A stretch of DNA of 64,000 bases. It comes from Sphagnum compactum (taxonomy: Eukaryota; Bryophyta; Sphagnopsida; Sphagnales). How positions within the stretch are numbered: the first letter of the stretch is position 1; the number at the start of each line of letters is the position of its first letter. Below, piece after piece: positions 49,130 to 63,442 of the stretch. Made by a program: the position numbers and the translations under genes. Below the pieces are notes generated by a model. That model was given only the letters and a program-made list of their open reading frames with translations, ran no database searches and was not told where the DNA came from. Location: positions 6,086,515 through 6,150,514 of the forward strand of contig OZ234499.1 of assembly GCA_965153455.1 (NCBI GenBank). Direction: 5' to 3'.

Positions 49130-50479
49130 TAGTTATGGTTTTACTAATTTGTTCTTTACATCTTTTTAATTTATTATGAAAAAAAAATTATTTTGTTGAG
49201 GTTGAACATTGTCAAATACTATGAGTAATATTAATTAAAAAAATTGAGTAAGAATTATTGATTTTAGTTTCTCAATTTCTTAAGCACAAGTGGATTAGGT
49301 CTCTAAAAAACATGGACAAAAAGGAATTAATTTTTTTTGAAATTATTTGTAACCCAAACTTGAATGGACCACTATTTTTATAGTTTCATTTATACAAAAA
49401 ATAATTAAATTGATTGACTAATTTATCTTACAATTAAATTATTTTGATCAATTTTAATATTCATTAATAAAAAATTGAATATTTTTTTTAAAATTAAAAT
49501 TTCTCAAATTTTTAAGCACAAGTGGATTAGGCCTCTAAAAAAAGATGGTTAGAAAGGAATTCTTTTTTTTTTGAAATTATTTGTAACCCAAACTTCAATG
49601 GACAAATTTTTATTTGTTTTGGTAATTAGTCATTAATTACAATTCTAACTTATGACCTTTATGATGGTTATTTTGCATGCACATGTAAAACAAACAAAAA
49701 ATGAAATATATGATTTTTTTGTTATGTAAAAAGTTGAAATGGCCTAGATTTTGACTCTTAGAAAATATACTAAAAGTGCAAGTGACTTTTTAAGCTAAAA
49801 AACTTAACTTGAGGGTTACAATTGCTTTATGAAAAAGTCCACAATATAATTTTTTGTTTCATTTTTCCAATGTCAATATAAAATATACTGAAAAATTATA
49901 TGTGATTTTGCATACATTTAAGTATTAAAGAAATAAACAAGATTAGTTCAATTAGTCTGAAAACTCAACTTACAAAACCAATTTGAATGAACTAAATTAA
50001 GATATCATTAATTAAAAAGCTGAAAACTAGATGTACTAAAACTCAAGATCTGAAAATGAGTACAAAATAACAATTCTTAAAAATGAAGTTTAATTAAAAA
50101 GAAGTTTTAAACAAAATGTGAAGCATGTATTTTTTGAAATAGAATTATTTACAATTAACAAAATAGAAAAACTACTATAAGAAAATAATGAATAATCTAC
50201 CACAAGAAAACAAGAAAACTACAAGCCTATCACAAAGGAAACAACTATATAAAAAGATTGTAAAATTGATAATCTAAAAATGTTTGAAGTTCAATTGCTT
50301 TGGCTTTGAGATTTCCATGAATATAAATATGTACAAGGAAAAATTAATTTGTGCGTGGAACACTATTGAATTAATCCTATTACAATTTTGCATAACCAAT
50401 GAACTCCCCAATAGTGTTCAAAGAAAAAGACCCATTAAGATTGATAGTAAAACACATTTGAATGACCGATGCAATTCAA

Positions 50480-52188
50480 TTAGTGCAAATAGAAAAGAGC
50501 TTCTTTGTTGACCCCAACAATTGCTTCAATCCAATTGACCTTTACAATAACATAAACTGGTGCTCTACCAAGTACATGAATACAACCTTTCAAGTTCCCA
50601 ACTAGCATGCATGCAGTAGCTACTTTGTAAATGTTGCATAAATAGAACCCATTGTCTTGCCTTGATATTTCAAACAATCGACATGTTCCACAAACATACT
50701 TGAAAGGAGCCAAAGTAGGTTTGGGCACAAATTTTTTTTCGTTTACCTACATTTTAGAAGAACATGTCTAATGTTAATACATAGAAAATTTATGCAAGAT
50801 TACTCAAAACATGTTTACATAAAAACAAAAAATTTAATTGTTGTTATGTTCATATGGAAAAGGTAAATGTTGCATACCTATAATGCCACATGTGGTACAA
50901 CATTTCCATTGTAAATTCCATGCAAGCATGTCAAACACTAAATTGTGTTTTCATCAATCACTTGTGCAAATATTGTTGTTGGACTTGTTTGATAGTAGAT
51001 AGCCCCTATAAATGTTGCATATATGTGATTGATTAAAATATAAGTGGGAGCTCTAGTGCGAAATTCATGGGCCAAAATATCATATTCATTGTGAAATAGT
51101 GGTTGAAAATTTATCTGTGCATATTGCAAAAGGATGGATGCCCAACAAATTTTCTTATTATTATATACATACCTCAAATTATGCATCAATTAAAAATTTA
51201 ATGTGGTGCAATTACTCTAATCATAAAGTCAAAAGTTACATAATTGGACACAAGAAAAATAAAAATTATCTCAAAACTATGGAAACTATTGCAATTAACT
51301 CCAAGTTGCAATATTTCTTGAAAACCATGCATGCAAATAAATACAAGAACCAATCTAAAAAAGTTACCTACAAGTAAACAAAATGACAATCCTCTTAGAC
51401 ATAAAAGTGTCCATGAAATTATCGAAAAATTAAAACTACAATTGGACATGTTGGCTCCTATTATTCAAACCATTCAATGAATTTATAGGAATATTATTGA
51501 GTTTGTACCATTTGGATGTCATTTGGAGAATCTCCATCCACCATAAGAAGCTCAAGATGACCATCAACTTCTCCTTGGAGACAAATCACAACAACCACAA
51601 GGGTTGCTATAGCCCACTTTTCGTGAATTTGTTGAGTGAAAGATGCAATAATGTTTATATGAGGGAAACAAAGCTGGACATCAACATCATCCAAGGTGTC
51701 CACCACAGTTGATGATGTCACCTTCAACGAACATCAAGATCCCCCTTTTCAAAATTTGCATGTGTTCACATAAAAAAATTCTCAATCCTCAAATGCTTCC
51801 CTTTCACAAATTTGTCAAGATGGAAATTGATCAAGACACCTCCAATTGTCATTTTGATAGTAGTTAACCCATGTAAATCTATTACATCCGCATGCAAATA
51901 CAAATAAGGGGCAACTTTTTCAAAATTTCCATATCGGTTCAATACAATGCACTCTAAGGCCACATCTTTGATTGTGGAACCCAATTCATCCAACACAACA
52001 ACAAGACGATTTGTTCTTTTGTTAACCATGATGTAACAACAAAGCATAATACACAAATCAATGCAAAAATCAAGACTAAAAATATTTAAAAGAAAACACT
52101 TATTTGAACATAGATGATTTGGAAATAACCTATTATGGACAACAACAAAAAAACAATGCATAGAATAAAAGAATATGAAACTTATCAA
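50480..52188 (-). pseudogene. Possible decayed replication protein A (RPA1)-like gene
   Basis: Four minus-strand frames in one direction. The first (52188-51766) has LVVVLDELGSTIKD and KFVKGKHLRIENFFM, like strands of an RPA OB-fold. The others are 51727-51494, 51189-50938 and 50728-50480. The last contains CGTCRLFEISRQDNGFYLC, similar in spacing to the zinc-binding part of the RPA1 C-terminal domain, but it lacks the final Cys. The order OB-fold then zinc region fits RPA1. Some plant Helitrons carry RPA-like genes, so it may belong with the relic at 44213-48289. The similarity is weak; it could equally be unrelated AT-rich sequence. Confidence 0.3.
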
Positions 52189-55100
52189 TAATGAAATGCA
52201 TAATGTTTGGAGTTCAAATTAAATAGGAGATGCAGTTCAACTTTCAACTTAAAAGTGGGTATCTAACTTAAACAATAGACAAACCACAATTAGTTACAAT
52301 TACATAACTTTTTAACTATTCAACTTCCATAGTGGATTTTGTTGTTATTTTCATTTGTGACTGTCCAACTTCAATATCAATTTCAACTTCGAAATTCGTT
52401 ATTCGTATTCAACACATAACCATAATGGTAGTAGTGGTCCATAATTTTCTTAGCATAATAGGCTAGTTCAAAATCTTGTTCTTTTTGTGGTAACGATGTC
52501 ACATTTTGTGTATAATTAATGCACCAAGTAAGATTATGCAAAGGTCTTCAAAGTGCCTTAAGAACAACTTTGATATTTTATTTATATAACAAAATACAAA
52601 AATTAAAAATTCTATATTGAAGCCTATTTTTTAAGAAGTATTATCAATGAGCCACAAAACAAATGTAATTGAAAATATCAACTTGTGTGAACTTTAACAT
52701 ATGGAGAATTGTTGTGAACACCATGATGGATGACACAAGTTGATATTCTCAACTTGTGTGATCCATGATTGATGGTGGAGGGTTAAGAGACGCCCACAAA
52801 TGATCACGGACCATTCATCCAAACAAGGAAAAAACTAAAATATATTTGGGAATTCAAAGAAAATGTGATGGTCAACAAGGAGGTTGTAATTATTGTTGAT
52901 AGTGGTGAAATTCAATTGCATAGAAGGAGAAATTGAATCATCTAGCTTTTAGGAATGAAATGTCTTAAGGTGAACTTGTGCAAATAAAAGAGCTAATGGC
53001 AAACCTTGTTGTAGTCTTGATAAGTTAATTTGACAACTTCAAGTTGGCCAAATAGTGATAAAATAATATATAAACAATGCTGAAATAGTGTTTTAAAACA
53101 CTAATCAATGTATTTTTTAAATGATTTTTGATATCCTATATTCATTGGGTTACTTTCAAAATTATTCACATGCCACATTAATATATTAAAAACATTGTTG
53201 TATTTATTCAACATTCATGAAACTTAAAATTAAAACATGATTTTAAAATCATGTAAACCTAAGTAATGGTTAGACATCTACAATGATTCTTGAGTAAATT
53301 GTGAATGTACCCATGATAAAATTCATTATCTAGGTCCTCTTCTAAGAGCTTTGCAAAAAAATCATTTGTTTATCTTTCTACTTGGAAGATGAAGAAAGAT
53401 AAAAACAACCAAATGAAAAAATCTTGTAATGTAATGTTGTTCGTAATGTTTTGGACCTATGCATGAACATGATGTCTAATCTAACTTATAGTGAAAATTA
53501 TGAGATCAATTGAAGTTGTGAAATGTCTAGGCAAGGTTTTGTAGTTGTTTTAGGGGATTAAGGTATGTCAAGTGTGAAAGGGGAGGAGGGGGAGGGGAAA
53601 TATTGGACGAATGTCATTAGGTCTACACCTAACATACTTAGATAGTCTTTGCCATGAATAAATGGATTGTCATTATAAGGATGCTCCTTCTAGCCCCTAA
53701 AAACATTGCTAATGATTGGAGTTGAATTATGAAAAGGAAGGTTAGTATAAATTGATTCTTTAATGCCTAGCAAATCACTTATGTTTTGAATAAGCCACAA
53801 AAAACATGCATATATGTGCAAACATTGTGAATGGATCATGTAGTATCGTCAATCTACTTGACACTAAACACTAAAAACAATTAATTTTAATATTTAATTT
53901 GCTTAATACAAATGCCTATACATTATAACATAAATGTTATAATAGACTTTTATAGGGCATGTGTGGGTTCATCTATTATTATAGAAAATAAATATTCACA
54001 CATAGTTTTTTTATATATATTTTTCATATATTTTGATATGCAATTTTGAGAAACTTTCATTTGGACACCAACCATTGTATGTGAAAATTGTAAAATCGTT
54101 AAAGAAGGCCTTTGACATGTATAACCCTTGGTAGATCACATGGGTTTAAAAGACATGCCAATAATAGGTTTTTAAATAATGCATTATAAGACCTTAGTAT
54201 GATATTGCCATTTATGGCATAGCTCTTGGTTACAACATCACAATGAATAAATTTTAGTAGTGGTTTATTGCTTTCATATTTTGTATGACTACATAACGGT
54301 TGCCATGGATGTTTGAGTAAACTTGTGAAAAACTTGTTCTTGGCTTGTCACATCTTGTTCCACAAAAGTTTATTTCAACCACTAGTTTGTTACATTGCTC
54401 TTAGTTTTATAATGTGTTGATTATTAATGGGTTGAGTCACAATAATAGGAATCACAACAAATGTAACTAATGCTTGCTTTTTCATGTTTTAAAATGATAA
54501 TTTAATAAGATGTTGAAATTTTTGGATTTATTTATATAAAAATATTCATAATTTATCATGAAAACATGTGAATAAATTTGAAATTAATTTAATGAATTAA
54601 AAATACATAAAAAAACTTTTAAAACATTGTAACTAGTGATTTTAAGTAGTAAAAGAACTTATAAAAATGATTTCAAAAAAATCTAAAAATGACATATTTT
54701 GAGCAAAATTTTAATAAAAACCTTAAAATAATTATATTTAATTAATTAAAAATAACTTTGAATCAAAATATTCCAAGAATAAACAATTACTAAGGAGGCG
54801 AATGCGATTCCTTTTATCATTTTGCATCTTATAACTTTGTAATTTTATTTAATTGAATTTCAACAGTTACAAACAAAAATAAAATGATAAAACAAAAGCT
54901 CAAACATGATAAATATGATAAATGGAATCTACAATTTCTAATTAATAAGAACCTAGAGGGTAATCAAACTCCCTCATATAATACAAAATGCCCTTGGATA
55001 TAATGTTTATAAACTATATTATTAAACAAACGAGTGAAAAATTACACCCTACAATGAATGAAAATGTTAGATCACTAGTATTTTTTTTACAGTGTTGTGT

Positions 55101-57600
55101 TTGAACTTGAACCATCCCAATATTTTAAAAAAAATTCACAAATGTTTTAGCATATTACGATAATCCAAGACACAAAGAAATCAATTGGTAAAGAAACTAC
55201 ATAATGCTATTATACTATGTTAATCTTAACACACATGTGTGTCCTAATAATAATGTCGTCGCCGGTGCTAAAAATATATTCCAAAAATGACTAAAATGAG
55301 TGAGCATAATTTTTATGAAATTTGTAACACATGATTCATATGATTGAAACATCATGTGAAGAGGTTAACAAATTTCATATCAAAATATGCTTACAAATGG
55401 CATACTTCCTGTTGGTTCGCCATTAGTGTGTGATAAATCAAGAATTTTGACTAGCCTAATGACTACCAGTTTTGGCATCTCATTTTTGTAATACCCGTTA
55501 GTTTTGGGTATTTGGAAAGATTCTGAAGCAAAGAAACTACATCTTCTGGGTATTTGAAAACATTTAGATTCAAAGAACCTGTGGTATTTCAAAAACTTCA
55601 AAGAATTGTTGGGTTTCGTGACAGAATCAGCAAATGACAAACAATTTTATAGGCGATTATTTGTTTTTTTCAAAAAAAATTTGAGAATTGTGGTTATACA
55701 CAATATCAAGGTATTTGATTTTTTTTGATAACCATGGTTATCTATCAAAATTGGGTTTTTAATTTTTTGATATTTGCAGTTATCAACTTTGATACCCATC
55801 GTCATACCCAATGGGGGTTCAATGGAATTTCTAATACTCACCCCCACAGTAATTTTGATAAACAATGGCATCCTCATGGAAGGAAAGAAAAAAACTTAAG
55901 GTAAGGATTGGTATAAAATCCATTTCAATGGTTTATTGGAACATTACTCAAACCAAACATTTGGGTATTGCAATTTGAAAAGAGATACAAAATCTATGTC
56001 ATTGCATATATTATGAACTTACGTATAAATAATACGGACAACATTTTTGAATTTGAGTTGTGAAACTAAATTTTATTTCCAAATAAAAATTCGATTGCAA
56101 TATCTTTCTGTAAATCAAAGTTGTAATGCCCAAATATTAGAAGTACAACCCAAACCAAAGGCATCAAATTTTGGAATAAAATTTATTGTATGTACTATAC
56201 TACTAGACCTATTAAATGGTGAAGAAAAGAAACCTTTGTGAAAATTTTACAATGGTAAAATGAACATGCACATTAGGTTTGATATCCGAAGTCACATCTT
56301 CAACAAGACATTGATGTGGTAGATGGTTTCGCACATCATGTTGGTTTTGATTACCTTGCTACCAATTTTTAGTGCATTTACGCTTCAAAAAAAAACAAAC
56401 CTTGTTTGCTTTGCAAACACCTTGCACAATCACATTAAAAGAATGCTTATGACTATAAGAGTCTCCAAGAGTAATTGTAATCCTCTTGGATGGGCCAAAA
56501 GAAAAAGAACACTTGTACCATCAATGAAACTTGCAATTGGCAAGGTGTCAATCAAATCTCTAAATCTTTTAATAACAAGTTTCAAACTTTGTCTAGTATG
56601 TGGGGCAAAGATAAAATCTTATAAAGCTTATTGTTTGTTTGAAAGAATGTCATATGCAAAAATCATTGTACTTTCCAAAAGAAGCACCAAGTTCCAACAC
56701 TGTGTAGATTGACTATTAACTCAGTCTCATTCCATGGGTTCCAACATTGTGCATAATAAATTAAAAATGAAGTAATTAAGTAATGGGCTTCCAAATTCAA
56801 AAGATGACATTTTATAGAACTGAATATATTTTCTTTAATTTTTTTTTTTCTCCCTTTGTTGTACCATCTTCCTTTTCCTTCCTTTTCTCCTCCTCCATTT
56901 CTCCTCTGTTTCTTCATCATCCTTTTCCATCGTTCCTTGCTCATTGTTCCTTGTACTTTTAATGGTGCCGTGCTTTTATATTTTGTTATCTTTTGAGCAA
57001 TCTTCTCATTTGACCTTTATGATCTTGGCCATGGCCAATGATTCCCTTTGTATCTTCAAGCATTCTGTTTATTCATTCTGTTCTTTAAGCTTTTACCAAA
57101 ACAAAGTTGACCAACACAAACATTGCTTTAGTTCTTGAGATTTGGTACATTTTCCAGATGTTTTCATGTGTGCCTAAGTTCTGAGCATGCACAACTAATC
57201 AAACATCAGAAAACTTCATTCAACATCTTTTGCTGGACAAAGAACACCATAGGGACATGTCAGTTTTCAACCAATGTGCTGACAATTTCAACCCTTCAAA
57301 GGTTTGGTTTGGTTCATATCTTTGTTCAAATTCTCCAATTCCAGTGATCAAGGTTGTTGTCCAGTCTCAAAATTCCGCAAATCACACAAATCATGCAGTC
57401 AATTTGGAGGAGCACTATTTGGAACAGTTTTTTTCTTGGTTGGTAATTGACACAGTGACAACATTTCTACTGGTCAAAACATATATAGTGATGTGATAGA
57501 CCCTCGCACAGGCATTTTGTCCAGAGTAAATATCCAAGAAGCCAATTCTGGGTGAACTTTACAAACAGAACAGTTTGGATGGAGGCCAAGGGACTTACAG
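52189..57600. other. AT-rich gene-less DNA
   Basis: No recognisable coding region. ORFs are short and made of Ile, Asn, Lys and Phe. The part from about 56850 becomes more balanced and should include the 3' UTR of the ABCD2-like gene, whose stop codon is at 57619-57621. Confidence 0.55.
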
Positions 57601-57618
57601 TCATAGGCTTCCAACACA

Positions 57619-60600
57619 TCAGTCAAGTTGTGGGAGAGGCTTCACTGTCCAGGTACAGCCACTATCATTCCCTCCGACACGTTGAAACTGAAGAACATTT
57701 GCATGAAACTGAAGTAGGCTGCTGCGATGGCCCACACTGATGTATGTCACACCTGCCCTCTTTAGTTCTTTGTACAAATGTGCCTGCCAGACAATGAAAC
57801 ACATATGACTTTAGTGCTGATTGCCCAAGCATACTAAGATGAATTGCATTTCCAATTTGGGATAGTAAGGATATCATTAACTTGAGCCAAACAGGAATAG
57901 CAATTGAGCACTCCAATTTCAGTCAGCAGAATTTTCATTTTGTTCCAGTCCCATCAAAATAGAATATGAAACTTTCAGTAAATCTATTACCAATGCTCAT
58001 AGATGGGCTGTTTAGACTTGCTAATTTGGTTAGACTCATGAACATAACCGCATATAGCTTACAATTGTGAAGCATAATCAGGACTGGTACCTCATTGTCT
58101 TCATCGAGGGCACTTGTTGATTCATCCATTAGGGCTAGTTGAGGTCGTGACAGCAGTAGCCGTGCAAACGCTAGGCGCTGTTGCTCCCCAAGTGAAAGCA
58201 CACTTGCCCATTCAACTGCAGAGTCCAATCCATCAGGACGGTCCATCAAATGGCCCAATCGTACACACTCCAATACTTGTGTAAGGTCATTGTCATTTGG
58301 AGGAAGGCTCTGGGCAGCTGATCTGGTTCCTGATAAGAAGGGTAAATTTCCTGGAACAAAACAGAAGACTTAGGATAAGAATTAAACCAAACTTCTTAAA
58401 CCAGCCACAGTTTTCAGCTTAAATGAACAGGGACACAGTTAATGCAAACATATACATATGGATGTGATAGTACCACTGCTGTCAGAAGAGTGAGCAGAAC
58501 GTTCACTGTCTTCTTCATTCCATGTAGGGTACAAAAGCTGCTGACGGAGTGTGCCGAGAACCATGTAGGGACGTTGTGGCAAAAAGAACACCTTACTATC
58601 CACATCCATGCCCCCAATCTCAACCATGGATGCACCATTCTTGTGCTCCTCATGTGCACCTACCTAGTGTGATCAAAACAAGTTATTATGCAAACAGCCT
58701 GACCTGATAGCAAAGTAGGACCCAAAAGATCATCCATTACTTGAATTGATTGATTAAACATGGAATTTGGTGGTATAGTGTGCCAAGGTGGTACCTTTGA
58801 TAACAGGAGGTCAAAACAAGGGCCATAATGGAGCTTACTAACAGATTAATACCTCCCTGAACAGAAGCTATACTACTTAAAACATTATGAGATCAGAAAA
58901 CTACAAAACTGTACTGTGGTCTGCTTTTGCTTTGCAACTAAGCAGTTACATAGAAGAGCTCAGAAAGAACAGATGATCATGCTTGATCCTTACCTGTGCA
59001 AGGGAATCCTTGGCCAGCCTTTCAGCTTCAATAGCTTTACAGTTGCCATGGGCCACTAATTCTTTGCCTCTGTAACTTTCGTTGTCTTTGCATCTCATAA
59101 AAAGTTTGATGGTGCCTGAGCCTGACTGCCACAGTCCAGCAACTGCCCTAAGCAATGAAGTTTTTCCACACCCACTTGCACCCATAATCTGTTCATGAAG
59201 AAATGAAACACGTCAGTGCATGCAAAGCAGGAGAGCAAGCATCCTCCTCCTCACCAGTTACCTCTTGCCTGAACCAATTACTTTAGCTCCTCCTTGCCTG
59301 TGGTGCTGCTGTAGATATCCATTATGACAACATTCTCAGGGGTTCAGGAATATAGATTAAATCAAAGTTCTCAACAAATAAGGAATGCATGATTTTCAGT
59401 GCAGAGAGAGAATGCTTCTGCTCACCATTAAACTTTCACCCTCCTTGACAACAAAAGCAAGATCCTCAATTAATGTCATTGTGTATTGTGGTGTATATAG
59501 GGTTAGGTGTTGTATTTCCAGAAGAGGCTGGTCACTGGCACATTCTACTCCTGCAAATTCCTGAATGTCAACTAGCACAATCTGCTCTTGTGTTCTGGCG
59601 TTGGACTCAGTAGCTTGCAAAGTATTTGCATTGGCTTGAGAGAGCTGATTTTGCTGATCCAAGCTATCACTGAACTCTCCTGTAAAACAGGAAAAAGATT
59701 GGTACTGCTTGCTAAACTCGAAACACAAGGAAGATGAGCACCATGAAGATTTACACACTTTCTCTTATCCTTCTGTAGATGTGATGGACTTCTTCAAACA
59801 TAGAAATTCCTTAAACTGTTAGCAAGGAACTGTACGAATGTTCACCTAGACGATCAACCACTGCTGAAAAAGCACTGATTGCCTGGAATTGGTCGACAAT
59901 GAGAGAAAAGTCACTTAATACAATGCTGAATGCTGAAAATGATTGGTTAATAACTCCAAACTCAATTTTGCCCGCAAAGTACAAAGGTGCCACAACTGCT
60001 GCAGGCAAAAGCTGGATGAGGGACCGATAAAAATCTGTGAAAAAGTTCAAGTTTCGGGATGTTTTAAGGAGTTGCTGCACCCACCCATACATGAGGATTG
60101 TCAACAATAGATGCAAAACTCTGCAGCAAGTGAATATCAAGCAATACCAAAATGCTATAACAACCACATAGCAGTTAAATCAAATATCTTCAGGAGTGTT
60201 GAGAATCTCTCAATATTATGATTTTAGTCAACGTGAAATGAGTTGAAAGATGATCTAATAAGGCAATGGATATTTCAGATCTGACCAAAGACATGCAACC
60301 ATCAGCAAGCATGAGAAAGAGGGAACCCCACCCTAAAGAAAAGGGAAACAAAACCACAGCATGAAGTTTAGGAGTGACTTGAATGAAAGCAATGGTCACA
60401 TGTGCATTCAGAGATCATCGGCAACATGTATGGCATTGGCCACCTACTATAACATCCCCACTAACTTCATCAGTTCCCAGCAATGAGCACAACTGAAGGT
60501 CAAAAATAAACCATCATACAGAGTTTCTGTTACAAGTCCAGCAGTAACAGGGAAACTTAGCCATAATGCTGGCTAGCTCAAGAAGAAGAAGACCAAAAAA

Positions 60601-61198
60601 TCCCAAGAAGAAAGATGAACATAGAAATGGAAAAGCCAGAAATGAAAAAATCCCACCAAAGAAAGGAAAAGAGAAAGAAAATAGAGAGAGGAAAGATTCA
60701 AGAGCTTGAATGGGATCCGAATAACCATGGTCCTTCAGAGTATTATTGTTGAACTTGAATGGAGGGAAAGGATATTGCAGGGTAGTGTTCAACAAAAGAG
60801 ATTACTAGGTTCAGTGGGTGGCAACTGATGAAGTCTGGGTATGGTGGCCAATGAGGCCAAGTCCACAGTTGTCATGTACATACAGTTTGGTGGTAACTGG
60901 GGCACAAAAATTGTTTGGAGCTACTAAGTTCATAACTAGTCCTGGGCAGGTGGTAATCCTCTCACCAGATTGCTGTCAGTTCAAAAAATTTCAAGGAGAT
61001 AGTTTTGAAAAAAGTCGCCTGAGAGAACATTTGTCATGGTCATGTGTCAATGAAGAACCTTCTCCAGGTTTTCCTAGAACCTTGGTAATTAAAACAGATT
61101 GTTGTGTTTGAAAGGTTTGCTGCAGACCCTTCTGAGGACAGATGCTGCCACAGAGGTACTAGCTCATCAATTGATATCAATTGATGCAAATTTCTACC

Positions 61199-61237
<39 letters not shown>

Positions 61238-63442
61238 GATGCCTGCCATAGCAGCCATAACTAGGGCTACTTCCCTGGGGAAGGGGACAGTCTGCCCAGG
61301 GGTGAGCTGTAGTCTCACCATGTGCAGAGGGGTGGTTGAAAATTGTGAAACCAAAGGTTTCAGAAGCTATGGTACTGCAGATGGCACCAAACTAGGGTTT
61401 TCAGGTGTTGAGTACAGTGTTTCCAAGGGAAGGTGATGCAAATTGATCAACAAAAATAATTAAGTATGCAACTGCCACAAAGCCCACCATTGTAAGGATT
61501 GGGCCATAAAACAATGATGAAATTAGAGATCATTAAAGTGTGCAACCAAAGAATGCCAGAATCTCTTTAGAGCAAACTTCACCACCAAAGTTGCACTGTT
61601 GAATATAAAGTAATACCAAAACAGAACAACCACCAAAGACGGGAGCCATACACTGCAATTGTCAAATGACTGCTTGAAGCGCTGCAGAAGAAGCTGGATC
61701 TCACTCGTCTCACCTCCATAGAAAGCAATCGACTCTGCATTTTCACGCACCCGAACTAAGCCATACCGGAAGTCCGCCTCTCTCTTCTCCTGCATGAAGT
61801 TGAGGCCTCTAAGAGCCTGCCAACCTCTCCAGTCATTACCTCCACAGTTTAGAATGCAGAAGAATTTCAGATCTTGATGTGATGTTACTGAAGGGCCATC
61901 TTAATGAAAAAGATCAATTGTGTCAAAGCAACAAAATCGGATATGGAGTGAAATTACCTTGCCTAAAGCAACGCTGATCACAGTACCTCCAACTGAATAC
62001 ACAACCAGAACAAAGAATAAAGGAGGATATATCTGATAAAGAATGCGGCTGAAGGAAACAACACTGATAGCAGCATTGAATATGGCCAATGCAAACCCTA
62101 AGGCAGTCCCAGTGAAGCTGTTCAGGTCATCCACTATTCGCTGATCAGGATTATCAATTAGGGCCTGTGACTGAATATTATAGAATGTGCGATTCTGAAA
62201 ATACTTGTGTATGTATTGGCTTGTCATCCAGCCACGCCATCTGAGTGCCAGTGTGTCCTTGAGATAATCCCGCAGTACAAACACCTAACAAAATAGCTGC
62301 ATCTGATTAGACAGACAGTGGACAGTAGTATGAAGACAATAATCTGAATGAGAGAATTGCTTTCTAATCCTGAGTTCTTACAGGAATGCCTCCAGCAAAG
62401 GCCCCCAGATAGTACACCAGCTGCTTTGTGAACTGCTCCCGGTTTTTACCTGACAGCCATTTCAAGGAATGCTTCAGCAATCTGCTGGAAAGACTTGCAA
62501 CAGCCTAAATATGAAGTGCAGTGAAGAAGAGATGTGTAGCACAACAGCAAAAAAGTGCACAAAAAAGAGTACACTGTGATGTAGCTGAGATTAGGCAAGC
62601 CTGTGAAATGATCAAACCCTGAACACAAAAACACAGCAATCTATCTCTCTAATCACTCTTACTTGCAAGAGCATTATCAAAGTCTCGTCCAAGAAAATTG
62701 AATCCAACGCTCATGCCAGTTGTAGCCAAAGTGAATGCAAACAAGCCCGCCAACCGTAGACGCGCCTGCACTTTATCTTCTGAACTCCAGTAGGGAGCTG
62801 CCACCTTCCAGAACCTCCGCAGCAGAGTAGATAGATTTGATCCAACTCTCTGCAACAAAGAGTAAGCAAGTACAAGGCGCAATAAGGCTTTTTGTTGACA
62901 TCGATGACTTGAGATGTAAACAAGTTGTTTGTCTTCCCCCGGAAAATGTACCACAAGGTGTACCGGGGGCTGTGTTGTTCGCAACAATTGAGAGCAAATG
63001 TTGAAGAAAAACTTACCTTCAGCTCAGACGCGGGGTCATTCCGCAAAGATTGAGGTGCAATATCGGGAGTTTCGGCCGATTCCGTTGGCTTGCCTTCTCC
63101 ATGCTCCTGCTGGAACAATTCCGATGCCGATGCTCTGACCTCGAGTTTCCTTCGTCGATAACCGGAAAATGACCCTCTGGAAGCGCTCACAGAAGAAGCT
63201 AACGGAAACGGAAGACTGTACGAGCAAGCGGAGTGTAGCGAAGACCGACGAAGATAAGAAGGAGATTGGAACCTCCTCCGAACTCTGTAATTGAAATTGT
63301 TGAACTCTGTACAGGAAGGAAGAGGAGGAGGAGGAGGAGGAAGAGATATTCTTGAAACTTGTCCACAGCTCCATAAAACAACAGTAGTAAAGTAGCTACT
63401 ACTACTACTACTACATGCCTGGGCAAAACCAAAATTCGACAT
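57619..63442 (-). CDS. ABCD2: ABC transporter D family member 2-like, chloroplast-targeted half transporter, 821 residues
   Basis: ABCD half transporters work as dimers moving acyl compounds or related substrates; the plant ABCD2 type is plastid-targeted, substrate uncertain. Exons: 63442-63017, 62849-62663, 62449-62382, 62284-61958, 61816-61652, 60074-59846, 59679-59426, 59188-58994, 58663-58474, 58350-58091, 57783-57619; every junction keeps frame. Exon 1 encodes a long Ser/Pro-rich plastid transit peptide. The membrane domain follows: FWKVAAPYWSSEDKVQARLR, GGIPVFVLRDYLKDTLALRW, IDNPDQRIVDDLNSFTGTAL, the EAA-like VRENAESIAFYGGE, and PLYFAGKIEFGVINQSFSAF. In the nucleotide-binding domain, Walker A is GASGCGKTS (exon 8), a Q-loop region FFLPQRPYMVLGTLRQQLLY (exon 9), the signature LSLGEQQRLAFARLLL, Walker B LALMDES and D-loop SALDE (exon 10), and the H-loop SVGHRS (exon 11). 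All catalytic motifs are present, so the gene looks functional. The start is the first ATG of the exon 1 frame. It is longer than the roughly 700-residue Arabidopsis protein, mostly at the N-terminus and in the linker before Walker A. Confidence 0.96.
61202..61235. repeat. (GA)n microsatellite in ABCD2-like intron 5
   Basis: About 17 GA dinucleotides inside the longest intron of the gene (61651-60075, about 1.6 kb). The rest of that intron has no recognisable insertion or gene; the ORFs at 60514-61436 have no domain features. Confidence 0.95.

Noticed and set aside
60514-61436. Several ORFs in the 1.6-kb ABCD2 intron
   Set aside because: They are short, lack family features, and one runs through the (GA)n microsatellite. 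The flanking exons join in frame without them.
62446-62634. ORF in the ABCD2 intron resembling an extra exon (QQIAEAFLEMAVR)
   Set aside because: Using the acceptor at 62450 instead gives NALA-SKNREQFTKQL, which fits the ABCD2 family, while the ORF introduces a stop right after.
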